From NCBI GenBank assembly GCA_902766115.1, contig CACXCL010000126.1, positions 1 through 13,804 of the forward strand: DNA of 13,804 nucleotides, written 5' to 3'. The position numbers were made by a program, and so were the translations under genes. The notes below the pieces were generated by a model. The model ran no database searches. It was not told where the DNA came from and saw nothing but the letters and a program-made list of their open reading frames with translations. Below are positions 1 through 7,086 of the stretch, in pieces (the first letter of the stretch is position 1; each line of letters starts with the position of its first letter). Source of the stretch: an uncultured Ruminococcus sp. (GTDB taxonomy: Bacteria > Bacillota > Clostridia > Oscillospirales > CAG-272).

Positions 1-858
1 GCCAACGACGCTCAGCACGTGAGAGCCACGTTCCAGCCCAATCCGTTCCGCTCATGCCTCATCGAGGGGTGCCTCGAGCGCGGTATCGATTACCGCAACG
101 GCGGACCGCTCTATAATCACGGTCAGGTGCTGGCGGAAGCCATCGCCGACACAGGCGACAGTCTGTGGGCGATAAAGAAGCTTGTGTTCATCGAAAAGAA
201 ATATACCATGGAGCAGCTCATCGACGCGCTCGACGCGAACTTCGAGGGGTACGACGAGCTGTGGTACGACTTTTCCCATTGCGAGAAGTTCGGCAACGAC
301 ATCGACGAGGTGGACGAGATCACCGCGAAGATCACCAACAGGTTCTTTAAGATCCTGAAGCGTCACCACACCTACCGCGGCGGCGTATTCACCGGCGGAT
401 GCTCGCCGTTCAGCCGCGCAGCGGGCTACGGCCGTCGGATCGCCGCGCTCCCCAACGGGAGGAAGAAGGGCGATCCGCTGATCGCGGACAGTATCGCAGC
501 CGTACCCGGTTGTGATATGAACGGACCCACGGCACACATCAAATCGGCGCTCCGCTACTGCCACGAGGATTCCTGCAGCGGATTCATCTTCATGAACAAA
601 TTCGACAAGAAGATTTTTGACACGCCGAAGGGCAAAGAGGCGTTCAAGACCCTCGCCAAGACGTTCTTCGGAGGCGGCGGGCAGCAGTACACCGTCACCG
701 TGGTGAACCCCGAGGATCTGCTTGACGCCAAAGTCCATCCGGAGCGCCACCGCGACCTTATCGTCCGCGTTGGCGGCTACAGCGACTACTTCGTCAACCT
801 CGACGAGGGACTCCAGGACAACGTCATTGCACGGACGTTCCTCGACATGGGAGTCTGA
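1..858 (+). CDS. Glycyl-radical enzyme, C-terminal part (5' end outside window)
   Basis: The frame is open from the first base and ends at TGA 856-858, giving 285 residues of the C-terminal half of a pyruvate formate-lyase-like GRE. The glycyl-radical motif is intact: Arg-Val-Gly-Gly-Tyr-Ser at 766-783, with the radical glycine codon at 775-777. Other GRE signatures are visible, including the GCLERG segment, GGPLY, DSLWAIKKLVF, the GND segment and NGPTA. Family members use a protein radical, installed by a radical-SAM activase, to start a thiyl-radical reaction on substrate. The catalytic cysteine loop lies upstream of the window, so substrate class cannot be read here. By hand count it is about 82% identical to the downstream paralogue, so the two are a tandem duplication. 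It is cut by the window edge and shows no sign of decay. The family is certain; the substrate is unknown. Confidence 0.93.
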   Translation, partial: ANDAQHVRATFQPNPFRSCLIEGCLERGIDYRNGGPLYNHGQVLAEAIADTGDSLWAIKKLVFIEKKYTMEQLIDALDANFEGYDELWYDFSHCEKFGNDIDEVDEITAKITNRFFKILKRHHTYRGGVFTGGCSPFSRAAGYGRRIAALPNGRKKGDPLIADSIAAVPGCDMNGPTAHIKSALRYCHEDSCSGFIFMNKFDKKIFDTPKGKEAFKTLAKTFFGGGGQQYTVTVVNPEDLLDAKVHPERHRDLIVRVGGYSDYFVNLDEGLQDNVIARTFLDMGV

Positions 859-872
859 CCAAAACAATATGA

Positions 873-919
873 TCGCGCCCTGCTCCGGCAGGGCGCGACC
901 GGAATAAGCGCTTTTTTTT
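873..919 (+). other. Hairpin with distant T-tract between the two GRE genes
   Basis: A perfect 10-bp stem (873-882 with 889-898, loop CTCCGG) follows the first GRE stop by 14 bases. A run of eight T occurs at 912-919, but 13 bases separate it from the stem. In a standard intrinsic terminator the T-run follows at once. It could be a weak terminator, a 3'-end stabiliser that sets different levels for the two GREs, or a processing site. Confidence 0.5.
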
Positions 920-934
920 ACGGAGACGATACTT

Positions 935-3109
935 ATGAAATACTGTGAAATCGATCCCATGGCCGCCGGCTTCTTCGCCGACGAGGCGGCAGACTACTCC
1001 GAGCGGATCGGCCGCGCGCTGAAGGACGGCGCGGAATACATCCGCATCAGCTTCGACAGGAACATCCTTCCCGTGGTGGACGCCCGTTCCCACGGATGCG
1101 GCGGCGGATTCAGCTACGGCATGGGGTTCGCCTTCTCCGACGACCGCCAGGAGGAGATGATCGAAAAATATCCCGAGCTGGCGGACGAGATCCGCCGGAA
1201 TGCGGAAAAATACCGCTTTTTCCGGAGCGTGTCGCAGAATCTGCGCCGCTTCGAGGGGTACGGGGAGATCGAGTCCTCCTGCGCCATGTGGGGCGGAGGC
1301 TGGGCAGGTCACTCGAATCCCGATTTCGGAAGGATCATAAATCTCGGAACAGACGGGATCCGGGAGATAATAAACAAATACAAGAAGATCAACGTGGACG
1401 ACAGCGACTGGTTCTACCGCGGGTGCGAGTACACTCTGGACGCCATCGATACCCTCGGCAGGCGCTTTCACGAGCTTGCACTGGAAGAGGCGGCGAGGTG
1501 CGACGATCCCGCCGACAAAAAGAGATACGAGGCGGCTGCCCGCGCTTTTGAGGTGGTCCCGAGAAAGCCCGCCTACGACTTCACCTCCGCGTGCCACGCC
1601 TTCTGGATGATTTTCACCTTTGACGGCACCGACTCGCCCGGGCGCTTCGATCAGTATATGAAACGAGCCTACGAGGCGACAAGCGACCGGGAGGAGCTGC
1701 TCGACTCCCTCTCCCGTCTGTGGGAGGCGTTCCACGACACGAGGACCTGGAACCTCTGCATCAGCGGTTCCGACGAGAACTGGAACGATATGACGAACGG
1801 TCTGTCCTACGATATACTGAAGATCGCGCGGGAAAAGAAATACGAGACGCCGAACCTGACCATGCGCGTCCACCGCAACACTCCGGAGTCCCTCTGGGAC
1901 GAGGCGGCGGAGACTCTCGCCTCCGGCATCGGCATGCCCGCCCTCTACAACGACGAGGTGGTCTGCCCCGCTCTGGAGAAGCTGGGCATCCCGCCCTGTG
2001 ACAGTCATCTGTACTGCATGAACGGATGCAATCAGATCGACATCATGGGCAAGAGCCACATGGGTCTCGAGGACGGCGAGGTCGTCTTCGGCAAATGCCT
2101 TGAATTTGCTCTCCACGACGGATTCGACGAGATGCGGCAGCGCTTTGTTTCACTTAACACCGGCGACGCGCGAAAATTCACCTCTTACGAGGAGATGGAG
2201 CTCGCGTTCCTGCGCCAGCTGGAATACATCACTTTCCTCGCCTGCGAGGCAGCCAACGGCTGCCAGCACACGAGAGCCATATTCCAGCCGAATCCGCTCC
2301 GCTCCTGCCTCATCGAGGGGTGCCTCGAGCGCGGTATCGATTACCGCAACGGCGGGCCGCTCTACGGTCACGGGCAGATCCTCGCCGAAGCCATCGCCGA
2401 CGCGGGGGACAGTCTCTGGGCGATCAAAAAGCTGGTGTTCATCGAGAAAAAATATACCATGGATCAGCTTATCGACGCGCTGAAGGCGGATTTCGTCGGG
2501 TACGACAGGTTGTGGTACGACTTTTCCCATTGCGAGAAGTTCGGAAACGATATCGACGAGGTGGACGAGATCACCGCGCGCATCCTCAACCGGTTCTTCA
2601 CGTTCCTGAAGCGTAATCACACGTACCGCGGCGGCGTTTTCACCGGGGGATGCTCCCCGGACGACCGTGCCGCCCACTACGGCCGCAACATCGCTGCGCT
2701 CCCCAACGGAAAGAAAAAGGGCGAGCCTCTTATAGCCGACTGCATCGCCGCGGTGCCCGGGTGCGATACGAACGGTCCCACCGCCGCGATGAAATCCGTG
2801 CTGAAATACCGTCATCTGGACGCCGGAAGCGGATTCATCTATATGATAAAGTTTGACAAAAAGATATTCAACACCCCGAAGGGGAAAGAGACGTTCAAAA
2901 CGCTGGCCAAGACCTTCTTCAAGGAGGGCGGCCAGCAATACACGGTCACCGTGGTGAGTCCGGAGGAACTGCTCGACGCAAAGGTCAATCCGGATCGCCA
3001 CCGGGATCTCATCGTCCGCGTGGGCGGGTTCAGCGGGTACTTCGTTGATCTTGACGAGGGACTTCAGGACAACGTGATCGCACGTTCTTTCATGGAGATG
3101 GACAGCTGA
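935..3109 (+). CDS. Complete glycyl-radical enzyme of unknown substrate, GCNQ active-site type
   Basis: This 724-residue protein has the full PFL-type GRE fold signature. The PFL domain is marked by GHSNPDF (125-131), a VP-x-x-PA segment followed by the GRFDQY motif, PNLTMR (306-311) and PALYNDE (335-341). The cysteine loop reads Cys361-Met-Asn-Gly-Cys365-Asn-Gln367, so Cys365 is the likely thiyl-radical residue. The C-terminal glycyl-radical motif is RVGGFS, with Gly698 as radical site. Characterised dehydratase and lyase GREs (choline lyase, glycerol, propanediol and hydroxyproline dehydratases) have Gly-Cys-x-Glu, and PFL has two adjacent cysteines; here the Glu position is Gln367. The protein is also shorter than most of those enzymes. 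The start at 935 is backed by GGAG at 922-925. It is a cytosolic enzyme that needs a radical-SAM activase, not present in the window. The next gene, sfsA, starts 2 bases after its stop. The family is certain; the reaction is not assignable from sequence. Confidence 0.96.
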   Translation: MKYCEIDPMAAGFFADEAADYSERIGRALKDGAEYIRISFDRNILPVVDARSHGCGGGFSYGMGFAFSDDRQEEMIEKYPELADEIRRNAEKYRFFRSVSQNLRRFEGYGEIESSCAMWGGGWAGHSNPDFGRIINLGTDGIREIINKYKKINVDDSDWFYRGCEYTLDAIDTLGRRFHELALEEAARCDDPADKKRYEAAARAFEVVPRKPAYDFTSACHAFWMIFTFDGTDSPGRFDQYMKRAYEATSDREELLDSLSRLWEAFHDTRTWNLCISGSDENWNDMTNGLSYDILKIAREKKYETPNLTMRVHRNTPESLWDEAAETLASGIGMPALYNDEVVCPALEKLGIPPCDSHLYCMNGCNQIDIMGKSHMGLEDGEVVFGKCLEFALHDGFDEMRQRFVSLNTGDARKFTSYEEMELAFLRQLEYITFLACEAANGCQHTRAIFQPNPLRSCLIEGCLERGIDYRNGGPLYGHGQILAEAIADAGDSLWAIKKLVFIEKKYTMDQLIDALKADFVGYDRLWYDFSHCEKFGNDIDEVDEITARILNRFFTFLKRNHTYRGGVFTGGCSPDDRAAHYGRNIAALPNGKKKGEPLIADCIAAVPGCDTNGPTAAMKSVLKYRHLDAGSGFIYMIKFDKKIFNTPKGKETFKTLAKTFFKEGGQQYTVTVVSPEELLDAKVNPDRHRDLIVRVGGFSGYFVDLDEGLQDNVIARSFMEMDS

Positions 3110-3111
3110 CC

Positions 3112-3771
3112 GTGAGATACTCCGACGTGACAGAGGGGGTATTCCTCGAAAGACCGAACAGATTCATCGCCCGAGTCCGTACCGGTGATGAAACAAGCCT
3201 CGTCCACGTGCCGAATACGGGCAGGTGCCGGGAGCTGCTTGTCCCCGGGCGGCGGGTCTTCCTCTCGAAATCGGGAAACCCGGAGAGGGTGACGAAATAC
3301 GACCTTGTGGCTGTGGTGAAGGAGCGGGACGAAGGCGGTCCCCTGCTCGTAAATATAGACTCCCAGGCGCCGAACAGGGCGGCGGGCGAGTGGCTCCGCC
3401 GGGGCGGTCTCCTGCCGGCGGGCGCTGAGGTGCGCGGCGAGGTGAAGCACGGCGACTCAAGGTTCGATTTTTACGCGGAACACGGCGACAAAAGGGCGTT
3501 CATCGAGGTCAAGGGAGTGACGCTGGAGCAGGGCGGCGTCGCCATGTTCCCGGACGCGCCCACAGAGCGCGGTGCAAAGCACCTCAGGGGTCTTGCGGCG
3601 GCGGTAAAAGAGGGATTTGACGCCTGCGTCCTGTTCGTAGTGCAGATGAAGGGGCCGCGGCTGTTCCGCCCGAACGACGCCACCGACCCCGCCTTCGGCG
3701 AGGCGTTGAGAGAAGCCCGCCGCGCGGGAGTGAAAGTGATCGCCGTGGACTGCGCCGTGACGCCGGATTAG
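3112..3771 (+). CDS. sfsA: SfsA family protein, ended early by an in-frame TAG
   Basis: The 219-residue product matches SfsA (sugar fermentation stimulation protein). This DNA-binding family has a PD-(D/E)xK nuclease-like core, and its physiological role is still unclear. Family motifs are VHVPNTGRC (31-39), GEVKHG (109-114), RFDF (117-120), IEVKGVTLE (131-139) and FPDAPTERGAKHL (146-158). Candidate core residues are Glu110, Asp119, Glu132 and Lys134. The start is GTG at 3112, two bases after the GRE stop, with GGAG at 3094-3097 inside the upstream gene, so translation is probably coupled. The frame stops at TAG 3769-3771 directly after VTPD. Reading past the TAG gives 11 more codons that match the C-terminal end of SfsA proteins, ending in TAA at 3805-3807 just before the terminator. 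The natural gene is therefore 3112-3807, about 231 residues (E. coli SfsA, from memory, is 234). Family call strong; whether the protein is truncated or read through is open. Confidence 0.93.
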   Translation: MRYSDVTEGVFLERPNRFIARVRTGDETSLVHVPNTGRCRELLVPGRRVFLSKSGNPERVTKYDLVAVVKERDEGGPLLVNIDSQAPNRAAGEWLRRGGLLPAGAEVRGEVKHGDSRFDFYAEHGDKRAFIEVKGVTLEQGGVAMFPDAPTERGAKHLRGLAAAVKEGFDACVLFVVQMKGPRLFRPNDATDPAFGEALREARRAGVKVIAVDCAVTPD

Positions 3772-3807
3772 ATGGAGATAGACCGGGAGATCGAGGTCGA
3801 ACTGTAA
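3769..3807 (+). other. In-frame amber codon and conserved SfsA tail
   Basis: TAG at 3769-3771 is followed in the same frame by codons for MEIDREIEVEL and TAA. Aligned without gaps to the end of E. coli SfsA as I remember it, the tail reproduces the Met and the final V-x-L, with the TAG in the place of a Gly. One base change from TCG (Ser) would create this TAG. TAG ends no other gene in the window: the other seven observed stops are TGA and one is TAA. Confidence 0.7.
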
Positions 3808-3812
3808 AAGAA

Positions 3813-3849
3813 AAAAAGATCATCACACGAAAAAAGTGATGATCTTTTT
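3813..3849. terminator. Bidirectional intrinsic terminator, sfsA and trkH
   Basis: A perfect 14-bp stem (3813-3826 with 3836-3849) has an A-rich 9-base loop. It carries an A-run on its 5' side and a T-run on its 3' side, so it can end transcripts from both directions. It lies between the convergent genes sfsA and trkH, 5 bases after the in-frame TAA of the sfsA tail. Confidence 0.93.
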
Positions 3850-3860
3850 GTTTTGCAGTT

Positions 3861-5387
3861 TCATTCTCCCAGCCGCTTGTCGTCCTCGGCGTAAATCTTT
3901 GCAAGCCGGGCTTTCGACATGGAGCGTCTTCTCTTCCACATTCCGGGAGCAAAGAGCATCAGCACCGGGAAGATCTCGAGCCTGCCGAGGAGCATATCCA
4001 CGGTAAGCAGGATCTTCGACAGGAAATGGAACGTGCCGAAGTTTCCCGCAGGACCGACTATCTTCCCGAGTCCGGGTCCTATGTTGTTAAGGCACGACAG
4101 CACCGCGGTGAACGACGTGGTCGGGTCCTCCGACACAGGATCGGCGGACAGCAGGAAAAACGACACGAGAAGCACGGACGCGTAGACGACAAAGTATACG
4201 AACGTGCCGTGGATCGTGTCCTCGTCCACGGTCTTTTTGTCGATCCGCACAGAAGAGACCGCGTGCGGATGGACCAGTTTTTTCATCTCGCGGATCGCCG
4301 ATTTCACCAGGATGATGATACGGGACAGCTTAAATCCGCCTCCGGTGGAACCCGCCGTGGCTCCGAAGAACATCAGGAGGATTACGATAGCCTTGGAGAG
4401 ATTCGGCCAAGTATCGAAATTCGTGGTGGAATATCCCGTCGTGGTGATCAGCGACGACACCTGGAAGAACGAGAGATTGAGGCTCTCGCCGAAGCTGCCG
4501 ACCTGGCGGATTATGTTTGCGGTGACGATGGCTGTCGAGACGCCCACGATGGCGAAATAGACCTTCAGTTCGAGGTTGTCGAACGCCTTTTTGAACTGTC
4601 TCAGCAGAATGAGATAGTAGACGTTGAAATTCACGCCGAATATCAGCATGAATATCGAGATCGAAACGTGTATAGCCGGATTGGTGTAGTACCCTATGCT
4701 CGCCGCGCGATTGCTGAATCCGCCCGTGCCCGCCGTGCCGAAGGAGTGTATCAGCGCGTCGTAGAGATTCATACCGCAGATCATGAGAACAACGGTCTCG
4801 GCAAGCGTAATGGCGAGGTAGATCCCGTAAAGGATCTTCGCGGTCTTGCTGATCTTCGAGACCAGCTTGCCCACCTCGGGACCCGGGACCTCGGCGCGCA
4901 TGATGTGCATATTTCCGGCGCCGGACATGGGAAGAATCGCCATGACGAAGACGAGGACGCCCATTCCGCCGATCCAGTGAGTGAAGGATCTCCAGAACAG
5001 GATGCCCTGTCCCAGGGACTCGATCACCTCCCCCGGGAGGACGGATGCTCCGGTGGTGGTGAATCCGGAAACAGTCTCAAAAAGGCTGTCGACGTAGTTG
5101 GAGGTCGCGCCGGCGATGCTGAACGGCACAGCGCCGAACAGCGACATGACGATCCATGAGAGAGATACTATGGCAAGACCGTCGCGGGCGAAGATCTCGC
5201 CGTCCCTCGACGCCTTGATACTTATCAGCAGTCCGCACGCCACGAGCGCAGCTATGGTTATCACAAAGGACAGAATATCCCACAGGGGATCCCGGTAGAT
5301 AAAGCAGACAACAAGCGGGATCGCCATAAACGCCGCCTCGGCAAGCATTATCCTGCTGAGGACGTAACGGATGGAGCGGAAATTCAC
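3861..5387 (-). CDS. trkH: TrkH-type potassium uptake channel subunit
   Basis: This 508-residue integral membrane protein belongs to the TrkH/KtrB superfamily of K+ transporters. It has hydrophobic segments throughout and four selectivity-filter loops, one per repeat: TTTGAS (110-115), GTAGTGG (217-223), TTTGYST (315-321) and NNIGPG (434-439). The family motif GSTGGGFK sits at 346-353. The basic, charged C-terminal tail (about 485-508) is probably cytosolic. It forms the pore through which K+ enters, gated by the cytosolic TrkA ring. The start is GTG at 5387-5385, overlapping the trkA stop in a shared GTGA, so translation is coupled to trkA. Length fits TrkH (about 485 residues). Substrate is inferred from family; Na+ coupling or dependence cannot be read from sequence. 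Confidence 0.95.
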   Translation of the reverse strand: MNFRSIRYVLSRIMLAEAAFMAIPLVVCFIYRDPLWDILSFVITIAALVACGLLISIKASRDGEIFARDGLAIVSLSWIVMSLFGAVPFSIAGATSNYVDSLFETVSGFTTTGASVLPGEVIESLGQGILFWRSFTHWIGGMGVLVFVMAILPMSGAGNMHIMRAEVPGPEVGKLVSKISKTAKILYGIYLAITLAETVVLMICGMNLYDALIHSFGTAGTGGFSNRAASIGYYTNPAIHVSISIFMLIFGVNFNVYYLILLRQFKKAFDNLELKVYFAIVGVSTAIVTANIIRQVGSFGESLNLSFFQVSSLITTTGYSTTNFDTWPNLSKAIVILLMFFGATAGSTGGGFKLSRIIILVKSAIREMKKLVHPHAVSSVRIDKKTVDEDTIHGTFVYFVVYASVLLVSFFLLSADPVSEDPTTSFTAVLSCLNNIGPGLGKIVGPAGNFGTFHFLSKILLTVDMLLGRLEIFPVLMLFAPGMWKRRRSMSKARLAKIYAEDDKRLGE

Positions 5388-6760
5388 TTTTTGACCCCTC
5401 CCTTGCGGACGATCTGGGACAGGGACGTGAGAGCGGTATCGGTAGTCACGACGACCACGCTGTCGCCCTCCTCGATCACGTCGCTTCCTCCGGGAATTAT
5501 GAAGTTCCCGTTCTTGACGATTACGGCGATAAGCGTGTCGTCACGGGTGGGAAGATCGGACAGGGTGATCCCCGTCACGCCGGACTCCGCCGTTGCGTTG
5601 AACTCCACGGCCTCCACCTTGCCTCCCACAAGTCTGTGGAGAGTGACGATCCCGTTTTCGGGGGACGTGTTCATGGAGCGCACGTAGCGGATGATCTGCT
5701 CTGCCGTGACCTGACTCGGAGAGATGATGGTATCCGTGAGGGTGGTCCGGGAAACCAGGTCGGCGAACGACTGTCTGTTGATCTTCGCCACGACCTTGCC
5801 CACGCCCACCTTGATGGCGTACATGGACATTATGATGTTCGCCTCGTCGATGTCGGTGAGCGCCACAAAACCGTCGGTCCTCGTGATCCCCTCCTCATTG
5901 AGGAGCTCCACCTCGGTGGCGTCGCCGTTGATGATGAGCGCGTGAGGGAAATGCTCGCTCAGGTGATTGCATCTCGCAGCGTTCTTGTCGATGATCGTAA
6001 AGTCGATCCCTGTTTCGGTCAGCTCTTTTGCGAGATAATAGCAGATGTTGCTCCCTCCGGCGATCATGACGGAATCGACTCCGGCGCGAAGCACGCCCAT
6101 GTGGCCGAAGAACTTCCTCAGCTCAGCGGTGGACGACGTGATATACACGGTGTCGCCCTCGCTGAGGACGAAATCGCCCGTGGGGATAGACACCTTTCCG
6201 TTCCTCTCCACGGCGCAGATCAGGACCTTCGCCCTGACGTTTGAGGAGAGGTCCGACAGCCTCATGTCAGAGAGCGGCGAGCCTTTGGCGATCCGGTACT
6301 CGATGAGCTCTACCCTCCCCTTGGCGAACGCCTCGCGCTTCAGCGCGGTGGGGAACCGCAGTACGCGGGCGATCTCGTGGGCGGTCGCCTTTTCGGGATT
6401 GATGGACATGGACAGTCCGAGATCGTCCCTCATGAAGCGAAGCTGCCTTTCGTACCGGGGATCCCTGACCCTCGCTATGGTGTGGGAGGCGCCGAGCTTC
6501 CTCGCCAGCAGGCAGATCAGCATGTTGATCTCGTCCGCGCCGGTGGTGGCGATGACAAGATCCGCATCCCGGGCGCCCGCGTCCTCCTGGACGCTGTAGA
6601 GCGCGCCGTTCCCGCAGATACCGATGATATCGCAGGTGTTCACAAGCTCCTCGATCACTGTTTTATTTGTGTCGATGACGCCGACGTCGTGATCCTCCTT
6701 CGAGAGTCCCTCCGCAAGCGCTCTGCCGACCTTCCCGGCTCCGATAATGATGATCTTCAT
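5384..6760 (-). CDS. trkA: TrkA, cytosolic nucleotide-binding regulator of the K+ channel
   Basis: The product is a double RCK protein of 458 residues, the same length as E. coli TrkA. RCK1 begins with the Rossmann motif GAGKVG (7-12), with the acidic residue after beta-2 at Asp30 (VID). A TrkA-C domain follows at about 140-220. The second Rossmann unit begins near 230 (GGSNIC at 235-240, where the last glycine of the usual motif is Cys) and has Asp258. A second TrkA-C domain ends the protein. TrkA binds adenine nucleotides and gates TrkH at the inner membrane. The reading frame runs upstream to GTG 6826, but the start at 6760 gives the family N-terminus MKIIIIGAG and has GGAGG at 6775-6779, so I chose it. 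It is first in the trkA-trkH operon and divergent from gdhA. Confidence 0.95.
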   Translation of the reverse strand: MKIIIIGAGKVGRALAEGLSKEDHDVGVIDTNKTVIEELVNTCDIIGICGNGALYSVQEDAGARDADLVIATTGADEINMLICLLARKLGASHTIARVRDPRYERQLRFMRDDLGLSMSINPEKATAHEIARVLRFPTALKREAFAKGRVELIEYRIAKGSPLSDMRLSDLSSNVRAKVLICAVERNGKVSIPTGDFVLSEGDTVYITSSTAELRKFFGHMGVLRAGVDSVMIAGGSNICYYLAKELTETGIDFTIIDKNAARCNHLSEHFPHALIINGDATEVELLNEEGITRTDGFVALTDIDEANIIMSMYAIKVGVGKVVAKINRQSFADLVSRTTLTDTIISPSQVTAEQIIRYVRSMNTSPENGIVTLHRLVGGKVEAVEFNATAESGVTGITLSDLPTRDDTLIAVIVKNGNFIIPGGSDVIEEGDSVVVVTTDTALTSLSQIVRKGGVKK

Positions 6761-6837
6761 ATCCGGTTCCGCCGCCTCCGTTTTTCGTAATGGTTTTGTT
6801 TTTTCCTCAGCGCAGCTCTTTACCACGCATCTTACAG

Positions 6838-6866
6838 ATTATAGCACTAAACGACGATAATTTCAA
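6838..6866 (-). promoter_or_regulatory. Promoter of trkA-trkH
   Basis: On the minus strand TTGAAA (6866-6861) and TATAAT (6843-6838) are separated by 17 bp, which is near sigma-A consensus. Transcription should start near 6831, giving a leader of about 70 bases before the trkA ATG at 6760. Confidence 0.85.
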
Positions 6867-6915
6867 CATCTGAATGAAAAAACGACCGCGATCTCACAAT
6901 GATTTCCGTTACATT

Positions 6916-6955
6916 CCCGGTAAAATTTCTGCCCCCGAAAAAAATTTTACACGGG
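6916..6955. promoter_or_regulatory. Inverted repeat between the trkA and gdhA promoters
   Basis: A perfect 9-bp inverted repeat, GTAAAATTT (6920-6928) and AAATTTTAC (6942-6950), extends by CCCG/CGGG across one unpaired A. It lies about 13 bp upstream of the gdhA -35 box and about 50 bp upstream of the trkA -35 box. It has no T-run of terminator form and is placed where an operator or activator site would be. The cognate protein is unknown. The remainder of 6761-7086 holds the two promoters, leaders and ribosome binding sites only. Confidence 0.5.
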
Positions 6956-6968
6956 GCCATCTTTTTTA

Positions 6969-6997
6969 TTGCATTTATTTCCATTTTGTGGTATATT
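6969..6997 (+). promoter_or_regulatory. Promoter of gdhA
   Basis: TTGCAT (6969-6974) and TATATT (6992-6997) are separated by 17 bp in an AT-rich stretch. The expected start is near 7004, giving a leader of about 80 bases. The leader contains a modest 6-bp stem (7027-7032 with 7043-7048). The ribosome binding site is AAGGA at 7074-7078. Confidence 0.75.
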
Positions 6998-7086
6998 TAT
7001 TAGCGTAATTATTTAATGAGTCGTCTGAGAGCGATGCGGGGGGCTCTCCGCACCTGCGCGATACGGCGAGGGAAAGGAAGAAGATC

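Noticed and set aside
1..858. First GRE copy as a truncated pseudogene
   Set aside because: The frame is intact to the window edge and all C-terminal motifs including the radical glycine are kept. The truncation is from the window, not the gene.
824..2116. A 430-codon minus-strand frame opposite the second GRE gene
   Set aside because: It lies antisense to a gene with full family conservation, has no recognisable domain, and has a counterpart at 52-960 opposite the paralogue, as expected for a shadow of duplicated codons.
4026..5159. A 377-codon plus-strand frame opposite trkH
   Set aside because: The predicted product is highly charged (Arg, Asp, Glu, His) low-complexity sequence, the typical antisense shadow of a membrane protein gene.
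6761..6826. N-terminal extension of TrkA from GTG 6826
   Set aside because: The extra 22 residues precede the conserved RCK start, and the predicted transcript would begin only a few bases before that GTG. ATG 6760 has a GGAGG and the correct family length.
6807..6830. A 7-codon frame (MRGKELR) starting almost at the predicted trkA transcript start
   Set aside because: It could be a leaderless mini-gene, but it is very short and without supporting signals. Its position is probably coincidence.
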